Shown piece after piece: positions 30,044-41,026 of a stretch of 64,000 nucleotides of DNA. The translations under genes and the position numbers were made by a program. The stretch spans positions 1 through 64,000 of the forward strand of contig PACT01000009.1 in assembly GCA_002700285.1 (NCBI GenBank), given 5' to 3'. The notes beneath the pieces are model-generated. The model was given only the letters and a program-made list of their open reading frames with translations, was not told the origin of the DNA and did no database searches. Numbering within the stretch: position 1 is the first letter of the stretch; every line of letters starts with the position of its first letter. Source of the stretch: Crocinitomicaceae bacterium. GTDB lineage: Bacteria; Bacteroidota; Bacteroidia; Flavobacteriales_D; Sanyastnellaceae.

Positions 30044-31489
30044 CTAAAATTGGAAATAAATGAAACTCGCCTCGGAATGTAAATTCTTCAGACAAAGCCA
30101 AACACACATACCATATGTGAACCACCTGAGTGGCTGTAACTTTCTACTGAGCCACCATCTTGGGATGCTCCCATCGCGCTGATGCCAATCAACCAAGGCC
30201 ATCACACCAATCCAAACAAATGCTGTGTACACAACGTGTGTGATGGGTTTTTCGGGTGTTGGGAGTTCTGTAAAACCCACGATGTAATTCAACGCACCTG
30301 CAACTGTATCTGCCCTGAAGAACACCCAAGCAAGGCAGACCAACACGAATGTCGACCCCATCGAAAAAAACTCTTTAAGGCTTGGCAAAAGCTTCCCCTC
30401 AGCAACGACATCAGAGGCGTGTTTTCTGTTGCGTTTTAAAAGGATGAGAGGGATAAAAAGCAAAGCATGGATGGCGCCCCAGATGACGAACGTCCAATTT
30501 GCGCCGTGCCAAAATCCACTCACGATAAAGATGACAGCAACGTTTCTAATGACTTGCCACTGTGAACCCCGAGATCCGCCAAGTGGGATGTATAAATAAT
30601 CGCGAAACCATGTGCTGAGCGAGATATGCCACCGGCGCCAAAACTCTGCAATGTCTCTCGAGAAATACGGGAATTTGAAATTTGTAGACAGTCGTATTCC
30701 GAAGAGACGCCCCGTTCCGATCGCGATATCTGAATAACCACTGAAGTCCCCATAAATCTGGAAGGCAAAGTAGAATACGCCTAGCATGAGTGTGGGGCCG
30801 GAATACAATTCTGGCGCATCGAAAATTTTATCTGCGAGGCGCGCACATGTATCTGCGACGACGACCTTTTTAAACATCCCCCAGAGGATGAGACGCAGGC
30901 CCGAAATCGCGAGGTCTTTGTCGAACGTTCGTGAACGTTCAATTTGAGGGAGAAGTTTCGAAGCCCTTTCGATGGGACCGGCCACGAGCTGGGGGAAAAA
31001 ACTAACAAAAGCGGCGAATGCAATGGGGTCGCGCGTGGGTTTAAGCTTGCCACGGTAAATGTCGATGGAATAGCTCAGGGTTTGGAATGTATAGAAACTT
31101 ATTCCAACAGGCAGAATGATGTTCAGAGACGATGCGTGCATCTCTACCCCCATTCCAGCCCATGCTTCTATCCAGCTTTCGATGAAAAAATTCGCGTACT
31201 TAAAACATGCAAGCAATCCAAGATTCGTCACCAGAGAGATGGCTAACAATAATTTTGAACGGGACTTAGAAATGGCTTTCTCAATCGCTCTGCCAGCACA
31301 AAAGTCAACGAAAGTAGAAAATGCAATCAGCCCTAAGAATCTCCAGTCCCACCAACCGTAAAACACGTAGCTCGCCACAACCAAAAGCGTATTCTGAAGT
31401 CTCAGTTGGTGCTGACTTTTGGTCAGCATCCAGTACATCGCAAAAACGATGGGAAGGAATATCAGGAATTCTGTGGAGTTAAATAACAC
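30044..31489 (-). CDS. MBOAT family O-acyltransferase (AlgI-like)
   Basis: FYGWWDWRFLGLI, YGDFSGYSDIAIGTGRLFG, EFWRRWHISLSTWFRDYLYIPLGGSR, SGFWHGANWTFVIWG. Confidence 0.95.
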   Translation of the reverse strand: MLFNSTEFLIFLPIVFAMYWMLTKSQHQLRLQNTLLVVASYVFYGWWDWRFLGLIAFSTFVDFCAGRAIEKAISKSRSKLLLAISLVTNLGLLACFKYANFFIESWIEAWAGMGVEMHASSLNIILPVGISFYTFQTLSYSIDIYRGKLKPTRDPIAFAAFVSFFPQLVAGPIERASKLLPQIERSRTFDKDLAISGLRLILWGMFKKVVVADTCARLADKIFDAPELYSGPTLMLGVFYFAFQIYGDFSGYSDIAIGTGRLFGIRLSTNFKFPYFSRDIAEFWRRWHISLSTWFRDYLYIPLGGSRGSQWQVIRNVAVIFIVSGFWHGANWTFVIWGAIHALLFIPLILLKRNRKHASDVVAEGKLLPSLKEFFSMGSTFVLVCLAWVFFRADTVAGALNYIVGFTELPTPEKPITHVVYTAFVWIGVMALVDWHQRDGSIPRWWLSRKLQPLRWFTYGMCVWLCLKNLHSEASFIYFQF

Positions 31490-31507
31490 GGATGCAAATA
31501 TGATGTA

Positions 31508-33010
31508 TTAAGGCTTGGAAACCGTTCTACCAATGGCATTAGACCACACTTCACTTCTGTCCTTTCTCCACTCCACAGATTGCTGAGGTTCAAATACACG
31601 GTCAACCGACTTTGTTTCCAACAGTTCACTCTGCGTGACGACCCCCATAGAAATTGCCGCCATAAAAGCAACGCCCGAAGCAGTCGATTCTAACACATCG
31701 GGTCGCACGACCGAAACACCAAGCAGGTTTGCTTGGAATTGCATGAGGTAGTCATTTGCCGCCGCTCCTCCATCTACTTGGAGAGAGAAGAGAGAAATGC
31801 CTGAATCTTCCTGCATGGCATTTAAAACGTCCTGTGTTGAAAATGCAAGCGACTCGAGCGTGGCTCTTATGATTGCTTTGCAATCTGTGTCCTGCGTGAG
31901 ACCAAAAATGGCACCACGTGCATGCATGTCCCAGTAAGGCGTGCCTAAACCGGCAAATGCGGGAACAACAACAAGAGATGGATTCGGGTTTTTCTCTGAA
32001 TCTTCTTGGGCGATCGAGGACGACAGCGCGACATCTTCAAGGATTTCTATCCCGTCTCGGAGCCATTGTAAAGCTGCACCTGCTACAAACACACTGCCTT
32101 CTAGCGCATACGTCGTCTCACCTTCTATTTGCCACGCTACAGTGTTCAGAAGACCGGAAGGCGTGTCAGGGATTTGTGACCCCGTGTTCATGAGCATAAA
32201 ACACCCCGTTCCGTAGGTGTTCTTTGCAGTGCCTGGAGTAAAACAACATTGTCCGAAAAGTGCGGACTGTTGATCTCCAAGAATTGCGGCAATAGGGATT
32301 GACCCAAAAGACGCCGAGTCATAGTGTCCGAAAATTGAAGCGGACGGCCTCACCTCTGGAAGGATCTCCCGAGGCACCCTTAAAAAGCGCAACATCTTCG
32401 AATCCCATTCCATAGATTTGATATTAAACATCAAGGTGCGGGAGGCATTCGACACGTCCGTAGCGTGCACCTTTCCACCTGTTAAATGATAGAGCAGCCA
32501 ACTGTCTATCGTTCCGAAACACAACTCTCCGCGTTCAGCCCGTGATCTGGCGCCCTCCACGTGGTCGAGAATCCATGCCACTTTTGTGCCTGAAAAATAC
32601 GGGTCGAGCATCAGGCCTGTGGATTGTTTGGTATACTCGGCAAGGCCAGAAGCACGGAGTTCATCACATATGTCAGCGGTGCGCTTATCCTGCCATACAA
32701 TTGCATTGTAGATGGGTTTGCCCGATAACTTGTCCCAAACGACCACTGTCTCTCTCTGGTTTGTTATTCCCATCGCGAGGACCTCTGATCCCTGTAAACT
32801 TTCATGTTTGAGAATTTGCTCCAAAACCTGATAGGTGGAGTCGAGTATTTCCATCGGGTCGTGCTCTACATAACCCGGTTGGGGATAGATTTGAGCAAAC
32901 TCGGTTTGGGCGATGCCAAACACCTTTCCTTTGCGATTAAAAAGCACAGCCCGCGTGCTCGAGGTGCCCTGGTCAATTGAAACAATGAAATCGGACATGA
33001 GGGGTGGCAT
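31508..33010 (-). CDS. glpK: Glycerol kinase
   Basis: SIDQGTSSTRAVLFNRKG, GITNQRETVVVWD, LEGSVFVAGAALQWLRDG, FAGLGTPYWDMHARGAIFGLT. Confidence 0.96.
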   Translation of the reverse strand: MPPLMSDFIVSIDQGTSSTRAVLFNRKGKVFGIAQTEFAQIYPQPGYVEHDPMEILDSTYQVLEQILKHESLQGSEVLAMGITNQRETVVVWDKLSGKPIYNAIVWQDKRTADICDELRASGLAEYTKQSTGLMLDPYFSGTKVAWILDHVEGARSRAERGELCFGTIDSWLLYHLTGGKVHATDVSNASRTLMFNIKSMEWDSKMLRFLRVPREILPEVRPSASIFGHYDSASFGSIPIAAILGDQQSALFGQCCFTPGTAKNTYGTGCFMLMNTGSQIPDTPSGLLNTVAWQIEGETTYALEGSVFVAGAALQWLRDGIEILEDVALSSSIAQEDSEKNPNPSLVVVPAFAGLGTPYWDMHARGAIFGLTQDTDCKAIIRATLESLAFSTQDVLNAMQEDSGISLFSLQVDGGAAANDYLMQFQANLLGVSVVRPDVLESTASGVAFMAAISMGVVTQSELLETKSVDRVFEPQQSVEWRKDRSEVWSNAIGRTVSKP

Positions 33011-33058
33011 TGGAGGGGAGATTTATTATCTTTTGCAAAATAAGAAGCCCCACCCGAT

Positions 33059-33883
33059 ATGCAAGCATACGATGTAGAAAGTGATGATGGATTAAGTTTG
33101 AAAGTTCAGAAATGGAATGAAATTCAGGCCCCAACTCGCTCTCTAATAATTATTCACGGCTTGGGGGAACACCAAGATCGTTACAAACATGTTGCAGCGC
33201 ATTTTATCAAAGATGGATACCAAGTATACAGCTATGATCAAAGGGGACATGGGAAATCTGAAGGCAGACGAGGACATTCACCTGGCATCTCCTCAAATAT
33301 TCGGGATTTAGAACGTGTTATTGAAAGTATTCCGCACGAAAACCTATTCATCTACGGACACAGTTTTGGAGGCAATGTTCTCGCCAATTTTCTCATCACT
33401 AAAGATTGTGCATCCTTACGTGCAACAGTATTGACTGGATCTTGGCTCAAACTCTTCAAAGAACCTTCTAAGTTCGATGTCGCTTTGGCGACTGTCATGA
33501 ATAAAGTCTATCCCAAATACACTCAGGACAATCAACTCGTGCCCAATACACTGTCTAACATCGAAAAAGTAGCTGAAGACTACGTCAATGATCCCTTGGT
33601 CCATAATCAAATCACCGCTGGGCTATTTAAAAGCTTTCATGCAAGTGGACTTTATGCCATCGAAAACGCATCAAATATATCAACGCCCACACTCGTCATA
33701 CACGGCGCAGACGACATCATCACACACCCGAATGGCAGCAAACAATTGGCTGAGAGAATTGGCGAATTGGCAACACTTCGCATCTACGAAAACACACAAC
33801 ATGAACTCCACAATGACCACATTGTCAATGAAATGTTGTCAGACATAAGTCTGTGGTTTGCTGAAATAAAAGTCAATCAATAA
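33059..33883 (+). CDS. Alpha/beta hydrolase (monoacylglycerol-lipase-like)
   Basis: HGLGEHQDRYKHVA, SYDQRGHGKSEGRRGH, YGHSFGGNV, HGADDIIT. Confidence 0.9.
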   Translation: MQAYDVESDDGLSLKVQKWNEIQAPTRSLIIIHGLGEHQDRYKHVAAHFIKDGYQVYSYDQRGHGKSEGRRGHSPGISSNIRDLERVIESIPHENLFIYGHSFGGNVLANFLITKDCASLRATVLTGSWLKLFKEPSKFDVALATVMNKVYPKYTQDNQLVPNTLSNIEKVAEDYVNDPLVHNQITAGLFKSFHASGLYAIENASNISTPTLVIHGADDIITHPNGSKQLAERIGELATLRIYENTQHELHNDHIVNEMLSDISLWFAEIKVNQ

Positions 33884-33895
33884 TACAGAAAAACC

Positions 33896-34783
33896 ATGGG
33901 AGACATTACAAACTACGCCATTCCGTTTTTCCTGTTCACACTGTTGATTGAACTTTCGATAAGCCTCTATGGCAAAAGGAAATTTTACTCCAAAAACGAC
34001 ACGTTTGCAAGTCTGTCGATGGGCATAGGAAGCATCGTTTTCTCATTGTTATCAAAGGGCATTAAGTTCACTGTATTCACATTTCTGTATACTTATCGAA
34101 TTGTTGACATTCCCATGCTGTGGTGGGGGTTTATCCTCCTCCTACTTGCTGACGATTTTGCGTATTACTGGTTCCACAGAATTAGCCATCGCATGCGTTA
34201 CTTCTGGGCATCACATGTCGTACATCACTCCTCTCAGAAATACAATCTTTCTACTGCCCTACGGCAAACCTGGACAGGTGAACTGTCCGGATCCTTCATG
34301 TTTTACGCTTGGATGCCATTGGTCGGGTTTGAACCTATTTGGATCCTCACAGCCCAGTCTACAAGTCTGATCTATCAATACTGGATTCACACAGAAATGA
34401 TAGGCAAACTCCCGAGATGGTTTGAATTCATCTTCAACACCCCTTCTCATCACAGAGTGCACCACGGAAGTGACTTGAAATACTTGGACATGAATTATGC
34501 TGGAATCTTGATAATTTGGGATAGAATGTTTGGCACATTTATCAAAGAAACAGACACCCCTAAATACGGTTTGGTAAAAAACATCAACACCTACAACCCT
34601 GCACGCATTGCATTTATTGAGTGGGGGCAGGTAATACAAGACGTTTTGAGCGCGCCTGGACTATATAACAAATTCCTGTATGTATTCGGACCTCCTGGAT
34701 GGAGTCACGACGGTTCATCATTCACAACAGATGAAATGAAAGCCGAATCAGAAAAGCAACACAAGACTACCTCTCCCACTTGA
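33896..34783 (+). CDS. Sterol desaturase/fatty acid hydroxylase superfamily protein
   Basis: Histidine motifs HRISHR, HVVHHSSQ, HRVHHG; multi-TM. Confidence 0.9.
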   Translation: MGDITNYAIPFFLFTLLIELSISLYGKRKFYSKNDTFASLSMGIGSIVFSLLSKGIKFTVFTFLYTYRIVDIPMLWWGFILLLLADDFAYYWFHRISHRMRYFWASHVVHHSSQKYNLSTALRQTWTGELSGSFMFYAWMPLVGFEPIWILTAQSTSLIYQYWIHTEMIGKLPRWFEFIFNTPSHHRVHHGSDLKYLDMNYAGILIIWDRMFGTFIKETDTPKYGLVKNINTYNPARIAFIEWGQVIQDVLSAPGLYNKFLYVFGPPGWSHDGSSFTTDEMKAESEKQHKTTSPT

Positions 34784-35846
34784 TTTTTCTGTACTGATCT
34801 AACTTGAGCAGCTGTGCCAAGTAAGACAGAACCAATCTTAAAGTCTCACCTACAAACTTCGGCCGCCAGAGTAAAAGCACAAAAAGCAGTGCCGCTGAGG
34901 TTCCGAAATGCCACACGCGAACGTTGTCCTCAAACATAGCAACAAACGAAGCAACAAGGAAGAGAACAGGCATGACATACTTCATGTATTTCTGCCCATA
35001 AAGAAAAATAAATTGCTTTAAACCTATGCTGATAATCAGAGACTTATGTTCCCGAAGAAGCTGCACGAGTCCAGCTGTGATTCGACCTTGACGTCTGCCA
35101 CTGTAGAACAGGTCCCAGTTGACATCATTCACGATTGCCCTTGGTTCAAGGAGGACACGCTTGCCTGCCTTCATCACGTCAAGCGCTCTGACAAGGTCGT
35201 CAAGTATCAAATCTGTGGGGAGAACCGAAGTGAGTGACTTTCTGATGACATAAAGTGCGCCGCACATCCCTGTGGTCGATCCTTTTCTGCTTTCGCGATG
35301 TTTCAAACCATTCATAAGTCGCCGCGTTGGAGACGCATCACCCTCAAGTTCAAGCTGACTCGTGACAGCGCCAACGTTGGGGTCTGAGAGATGAGATAAC
35401 AAGAAGGACACCGCATTTTTTGAAAATGTTTGCCGTACATCAGAACAGAGAAGAAGCGGGTACTTAGTCAGCGAAATTGCATGATTCAAAGCATTTGGCT
35501 TCCCCTGTCTGTCAGTTATTAAATTATAGATTATTAGACTTTTATCAGCTAAGTCTTGAAGTATTTTATTAGACCCATCATCTGACCCATCGGACACGAC
35601 AATGATCTCGTACTTAGAGATCTCAGCGTCCTGAAATTGTGCGATGATTTCATAGACTTTCCTACTTATGTGCTTGGACTCATTGTGACACGCAATCACC
35701 GCTGAGATTCCATCGAGCGCACGTGGGGATCTTGAATCAACAAGTGAACTGGGCTGAACATCAGGCAGAATAAAAAGTCCCAAGAAATAATCCATAGCTG
35801 GAAGGATTATTAATGCCAAAACGATCAGATAGAGTATAAGTATCAT
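34767..35846 (-). CDS. Glycosyltransferase family 2 membrane protein
   Basis: ISAVIACHNESKHISRKVYEI, IIVVSDGSDDGSNKIL, GKPNALNHAI; C-terminal TM segments. Overlaps the convergent gene by 17 bp. Confidence 0.88.
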   Translation of the reverse strand: MILILYLIVLALIILPAMDYFLGLFILPDVQPSSLVDSRSPRALDGISAVIACHNESKHISRKVYEIIAQFQDAEISKYEIIVVSDGSDDGSNKILQDLADKSLIIYNLITDRQGKPNALNHAISLTKYPLLLCSDVRQTFSKNAVSFLLSHLSDPNVGAVTSQLELEGDASPTRRLMNGLKHRESRKGSTTGMCGALYVIRKSLTSVLPTDLILDDLVRALDVMKAGKRVLLEPRAIVNDVNWDLFYSGRRQGRITAGLVQLLREHKSLIISIGLKQFIFLYGQKYMKYVMPVLFLVASFVAMFEDNVRVWHFGTSAALLFVLLLWRPKFVGETLRLVLSYLAQLLKLDQYRKIKWER

Positions 35847-35864
35847 TACTTGTACAAATCTACC

Positions 35865-36323
35865 TTACACAACATCAATGATTTCAATATTTCTGCCTTG
35901 AAAGTTGATCATTTGACCTTTTTGCTTCCCCATCATAGCTATTCCCAATGGTGACCCCCCAGATATTGCATAGCAATCATCACCCAGAACATTCACTTTA
36001 CCTAGACCTATCGAAATAAAATAATTGCCTTGATTTGTCACGACGAGTGCCCCAAGCTGCACGGAGGTAAAATCAATGTCCAATGAAATTTTTGACAGTT
36101 CATTTTTCAAAAACTGTGCTTTATGAAGTTGAGCAGTACTGAGCGCAAGTTCTCTCTCCATCATCGCCCTACCCGTTTCATGCTTGTCTCCAGCAGTACT
36201 TTTCGTAGCCGTATTCTTAGACTCTGTTGTGGCATCGATCGCGGAAGATGCTGAATTTAATTTCTCACCTACAAGCGAATACAGCTCTGCCAAAAACAAT
36301 TCTTTTAATTCTTTATCATTCAC
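35865..36323 (-). CDS. GreA/GreB C-terminal-domain-like protein
   Basis: Helical N-terminal half; VQLGALVVTNQGNYFISIGLG...YAISGGSPLGIAMMGKQKGQMINFQGRNIEIIDV resembles a GreA C-terminal domain; GTG start. Confidence 0.6.
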   Translation of the reverse strand: MNDKELKELFLAELYSLVGEKLNSASSAIDATTESKNTATKSTAGDKHETGRAMMERELALSTAQLHKAQFLKNELSKISLDIDFTSVQLGALVVTNQGNYFISIGLGKVNVLGDDCYAISGGSPLGIAMMGKQKGQMINFQGRNIEIIDVV

Positions 36324-36405
36324 ATTACAAAACTACATGTAGCGCCCCAAAAGAATCGTAAATTTATGCCTCTCACAAAAAAGATATAAAAACAAGCTCG
36401 ACACC

Positions 36406-39400
36406 ATGACATTTAGAATAATCATTTATTCATTTGCCCTAGTCTTTTCTATCAAATGCGCAGCTCAACATGTACCGCAGACAAGCTACATGGTACGGTC
36501 AGACATGCCCGATTGGGCCCAAAAAATGTACTCTGGGGAGGATGTCGTACAGGATGTACGAGCAGGGTACGAGATTTGGCAAGCAGAAAACCCAACGATA
36601 AAAAATCAGCACACACAATTCTACAAGCGTTGGATGAGGCAAATGCAATGGCCTCTTGTTCAACTCGAATCAGCGTATATTGAAAAGACTGAACGCACGA
36701 AAAACGACAGATCCTCGAGATCGGGCAGTTGGACTGAGCTTGGCCCTTGGCATTATGATCCTGAAGTGGCAATGTACTTCGAGGTACAATCACCTGGCGC
36801 TTGCCATGTATATACTGTTGAACAAGCCCATTCAAATCCTGACATCGTTTACTGTGGAACTGCAACAGCAGGCATGTATCGATCTGAAGACAAAGGCTTG
36901 AATTGGAATTTAATCTCTGGACACCTCCCCGAAACGAGCGTATACAGCATTGCAATTTCTAATACGGATGCCGATCTTGTTTTTCTCGGATCTGGAAATG
37001 GGGCGTTATACAGATCTGAAAACGGCGGCGTGAGCTGGACGACGTGCGGTGATGTAACTTTTCAGAATACGTCAAGATGGTATCGAACGCTTATGTTCAC
37101 CGATATGGGTCTTTTTGCTGCAACAGATCATGGACTCTGGTTTTCTGACGATTTGGGCAATACGATGTCGCTTATTTCCAGTGGTGAATTTATGGAGCTT
37201 GAACAACATCCCACTGACACAAATATAATTTACACCGTCAAACTTCAAGGAGGAGGAACGCGATTTATGAAATCGACAGATGGGGGAATGAACTTTCAAT
37301 ATGTGGGTTTAGGCTGGCCAATCACACCGAGTGGAAGTGAACAAAAAAGGACAGAAATTGCCGTTACAGAAGCAGATCCAAATGCCGTTTTTGCATTAGC
37401 CGCTGGGGAGACCCCTGAAGGTGGAGGGCTATACGGTTACTATGTATCCTATGATGCAGGGGAGACTTTTGAAATGGCCTGTTGTGGCGATTCACCTGGT
37501 GGTCCATGGCTTGCTGAAACGAACCCGAATATTCTCGGATGGGGCGAGGATGGTTCGAGCGACGGCGGACAGTATTACTATGACTTGGCTCTGGGGGCAT
37601 CTCCCACTGATGTCAACAAACAATTTGGTGCGGGGATCTGTGTTTGGAGAACCGAATCGGCAGGAGAATCATGGGATTTGAATGCGCATTGGGTCACCTG
37701 GGCAGGAGAGTTCACGTCCGACCGATACACGCACGCCGATGTACATGATGTGAAGTTTTTCACTCAAAACAATGGAGACGTAGACATGTGGGTCGCTTCT
37801 GACGGAGGACTTTACTACTCTTCAGACGAAGGAGATCACATTGAACCTCGGATGTACGGACTTCACGGAACAGATTTTTGGGGTTGGCAAGCCGGTTGGC
37901 GTGCAAACAATGTGATGCTTGGGGGCACTTACCACAACGGAACGCTGATTCGAAATGACGGCCTTTATTATCACGGAAATCCAGTTGAAAATGCTGGCGA
38001 CAATGCACCAAGTGACACGAGCGGAGGCTGGTTGGCAGAGCTTGCTGGAGACAACTTCAGGGGGTTTGTAAACCCTGGCAATCCCTCTGTGGGATATCAC
38101 GATGGCGGCGCATTTAAATTTTCAGAAGAACGGTTCGAGAGAATCTCCAACCTTGCGTTTGACAACTCTAAAAATCCAAACACCTCATACTGGTTTGGAG
38201 AATATGGAAATTTCGAGTGGGATCCCATATGCTACAATCGATTTTATTCTCCTGTTGGATCTGAACTTTGGAGGACAGACAATGGAGGATCATCTTGGAC
38301 ATTGATTCATGACTTCGGGGGAGAGAAAATTATCTCTGTCCAAATACCTCCAAGCACTCCGAGCACCATTTATGTAAGTCACAAACAGAACGGATCACTT
38401 TGGCGCATCCACAGATCGACCGATTGGGGAGAGACATGGGAAAACATTTCGCTCAACAATGCAGAATCCAATTTCAATACAGAAAGAGCTATTTATTTGG
38501 ACACCGACGGCGTATCTGCTGACAGACTCTATGCCATATTATTAGGCACACAAGATGATTACAGTGTGTTTCAAAGTCAAGACGCTGGAGAAAGTTGGCA
38601 AAACCTCACGACAGACATCCTTGATGAAGAACACGTCATATCTATTGCACACCAGCGAGGGACTGAAGGAGGACTGTATCTCGGGACGACAAGAGCTGTC
38701 TATTACAGAGACGACTCAATGTCGGACTGGGAGCTTTACAACACAGGCCTGCCAATCATCACACCTGCTACATTTCTTCAACCTGACTATTGTGGCGAAG
38801 CGATTAGAACAGCTGGCAGCAGAAGTGTACACGAGAGCCCATTCTACGGCCCCTCGTCTGTCGTAGCCGGGTTTATGGCTGACAGAACAGAGATAAATTT
38901 GGCGTCGCCATGCACAACACCTCCCGTTCATTTTACCGATGTGAGTGTGGCAAAATGTGAGGGTACGGAATATGTTTGGACTTTTGAAGGTGGAGAACCC
39001 TCCGAAGCAACTGGCCCAAACGCATACGTGAACTACACCGAACCTGGAAGCTACAATGTATCACTCTCGGTTACACAGTCTGACGGGGGGACAGGAAGTG
39101 TTACGATGAACGATGTGATCAATGTCGTCTCAGATGACGTTGTGCCCTCAGAAGGCTTTAATGAAGACTTTGATGGTGCGGCCTTCCCTCCTCTTAACTG
39201 GAGAATGGAAACTCCGGGACATCCTTGGGAACATGGCTACGACCTACTTGACGAAACAAACGGGGTGGCGCAATTTCCAAACTATTGGGTTCAGACTGAA
39301 GGGGCCTACGACATGCTTATCACACCTGGATTCAATCCCACACAAATCGCGCAAATCAGTTTTGATTACGCCCACATGCAGTACGCGAATAATGTGGATG

Positions 39401-39912
39401 GGTTAGAGGTTTGGGTCAAGTTATCGGGAGAAGACGAATGGAGTCTTGTTTGGGAGAGATATGGCGCTGACTTAAGTGTGGAAGGTTGCTACACCTGGTT
39501 TTGGTATGACACCGAAGGGGAAACCGTCTGGGAGACTGTGACCCTAGAGGCCCCTGACCACTGGAGCACAAGCAGTGCGACTTGTGGTGAGATTGCGTTT
39601 GTCAATGTCGGGGGGTATGGAAATCACATATGGATAGACAACGTCAACGTGGGTGAAGTTGTGGGTGTTGAAACTCCCAATCAACCTTCTGACGACCTGA
39701 TCATATATCCCAACCCTTCACAAGGCATGTTCAATGTGATTCATAAAAACAAAGTGGAAGATGTAAGGTATTCCGTTTTTAATTCAGTGGGTGCTGTCGT
39801 ACAAACTGGCAATTGTGAAAAATCATTTCAAATAGATTTGGCAGACATGCCCTCTGGCCTTTATCTCTTGAGCATCCCAGGACAACCTACAAAGCCTATG
39901 GTCATTCGTTGA
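36406..39912 (+). CDS. Large T9SS-exported protein: sortilin/BNR beta-propeller repeats, PKD-like domain, C-terminal sorting domain
   Basis: Repeated SEDKGLNWNLIS / SENGGVSWTT / STDWGETWENIS; PKD-like segment YVWTFEGGEPSEATGPNAYVNYTEPGSYNVSLSVT; tail DDLIIYPNPSQGMFNV...SGLYLLSIPGQPTKPMVIR. Confidence 0.9.
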   Translation: MTFRIIIYSFALVFSIKCAAQHVPQTSYMVRSDMPDWAQKMYSGEDVVQDVRAGYEIWQAENPTIKNQHTQFYKRWMRQMQWPLVQLESAYIEKTERTKNDRSSRSGSWTELGPWHYDPEVAMYFEVQSPGACHVYTVEQAHSNPDIVYCGTATAGMYRSEDKGLNWNLISGHLPETSVYSIAISNTDADLVFLGSGNGALYRSENGGVSWTTCGDVTFQNTSRWYRTLMFTDMGLFAATDHGLWFSDDLGNTMSLISSGEFMELEQHPTDTNIIYTVKLQGGGTRFMKSTDGGMNFQYVGLGWPITPSGSEQKRTEIAVTEADPNAVFALAAGETPEGGGLYGYYVSYDAGETFEMACCGDSPGGPWLAETNPNILGWGEDGSSDGGQYYYDLALGASPTDVNKQFGAGICVWRTESAGESWDLNAHWVTWAGEFTSDRYTHADVHDVKFFTQNNGDVDMWVASDGGLYYSSDEGDHIEPRMYGLHGTDFWGWQAGWRANNVMLGGTYHNGTLIRNDGLYYHGNPVENAGDNAPSDTSGGWLAELAGDNFRGFVNPGNPSVGYHDGGAFKFSEERFERISNLAFDNSKNPNTSYWFGEYGNFEWDPICYNRFYSPVGSELWRTDNGGSSWTLIHDFGGEKIISVQIPPSTPSTIYVSHKQNGSLWRIHRSTDWGETWENISLNNAESNFNTERAIYLDTDGVSADRLYAILLGTQDDYSVFQSQDAGESWQNLTTDILDEEHVISIAHQRGTEGGLYLGTTRAVYYRDDSMSDWELYNTGLPIITPATFLQPDYCGEAIRTAGSRSVHESPFYGPSSVVAGFMADRTEINLASPCTTPPVHFTDVSVAKCEGTEYVWTFEGGEPSEATGPNAYVNYTEPGSYNVSLSVTQSDGGTGSVTMNDVINVVSDDVVPSEGFNEDFDGAAFPPLNWRMETPGHPWEHGYDLLDETNGVAQFPNYWVQTEGAYDMLITPGFNPTQIAQISFDYAHMQYANNVDGLEVWVKLSGEDEWSLVWERYGADLSVEGCYTWFWYDTEGETVWETVTLEAPDHWSTSSATCGEIAFVNVGGYGNHIWIDNVNVGEVVGVETPNQPSDDLIIYPNPSQGMFNVIHKNKVEDVRYSVFNSVGAVVQTGNCEKSFQIDLADMPSGLYLLSIPGQPTKPMVIR

Positions 39913-41026
39913 TAGGAACTGTAAAATGAAATGGGAAGCGAGGCAGATTGGCATCTGTTGACAAGAGAACTACAGCGTCAAAAGATGATATAACCGCTTC
40001 AAATTCGTCACGGTCCGAAAATCCGTGAACCGATTGAGGAGTGGCCCCTTTTTCTTCAATCTTAGGACCATGGACTCCGGCATTGTAGAACCAAAACTCA
40101 CTTGATCTATATCCATGACTCAACAAGCCTCTATTGACAGGGCCCCATGCGTAGCTGTCTCCCATAATTAATACTCTAGGTCGAGACGCTGCGAGAACTT
40201 CCTCCCAATGGGTATCATAATACTTTGTTTCGAGATCCTCCAAATCACGCCAAAGATTGAGTCCGTTTTCGATATCCTCATCCGTTCCCTCCATGACAAA
40301 GGATGTATACGTCTCATCAATCACCAAGCGCGCTGGCTTGAGACTGTCGGGAAGGATTGTTACCAATGCATCAGACATTAAATTGATGGCCTCGACTTGC
40401 ACCCACTCACACCAGTGAATTCCGTTTTTCGGAAACACATTTGGGACCTCAGCAAAATGACTCTGAAGATCTAAAACATTGAGCTTTTCATTTGCAACAC
40501 GCGCCCAAACGTCAAACATCCTGTCTTCTACAATCCCCTCATTTTCTAGGAAACGAAGTGGCAGAAACTCCCGGAAATAACTTCCCTTTCCAGGAGCGAG
40601 AACGACTAAGAAGGGCACACCCGAAGCGTTAGAAAGCGCTGATATCCTGTCGACCCTGTCCACAACCGAATCTGTAGGAATTGAGTCCAAACCCAAGGCC
40701 GCTAAAATATAATTTTCTTCAAATAAATACCCTTCTTGCCCAGCTATCACGGAGCGTGCATGCTGCTCGGAGAAAATAGAATAATCGATTTCATTGCGAG
40801 TTCTTATCGCCACTCCTTTCAGAAGGAAATTCGTTCTTAAATATTCATCAACACCATGTTGAAAATCGCCATTCCAAATAGATTGAACAGACACTTCAGG
40901 CATGGGCAATTTCGTCGATTCACCATGTAAGGGATGCGGCTCTTTCAGCCCAAAAACATCTGAAAGCCAAGACACATTCAACATTAGAAGAATGACCAGA
41001 ATCATTATTTGGGCTGACCTACTCAT
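39902..41026 (-). CDS. AlgJ/AlgX-like (SGNH-type) O-acetyltransferase accessory protein
   Basis: N-terminal TM; VIAGQEGYLFEENYILAALGLD; FPKNGIHWCEWVQVEAINL; RVLIMGDSYAWGPVNRGL; TAATG coupling with the MBOAT gene. Confidence 0.7.
   Translation of the reverse strand: MSRSAQIMILVILLMLNVSWLSDVFGLKEPHPLHGESTKLPMPEVSVQSIWNGDFQHGVDEYLRTNFLLKGVAIRTRNEIDYSIFSEQHARSVIAGQEGYLFEENYILAALGLDSIPTDSVVDRVDRISALSNASGVPFLVVLAPGKGSYFREFLPLRFLENEGIVEDRMFDVWARVANEKLNVLDLQSHFAEVPNVFPKNGIHWCEWVQVEAINLMSDALVTILPDSLKPARLVIDETYTSFVMEGTDEDIENGLNLWRDLEDLETKYYDTHWEEVLAASRPRVLIMGDSYAWGPVNRGLLSHGYRSSEFWFYNAGVHGPKIEEKGATPQSVHGFSDRDEFEAVISSFDAVVLLSTDANLPRFPFHFTVPINE

Noticed and set aside
30039-30125. Extension of ORF 29106-30125 into the MBOAT gene
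   Set aside because: A TM-type start MNSFLSRIFLF at 30038 removes the overlap.
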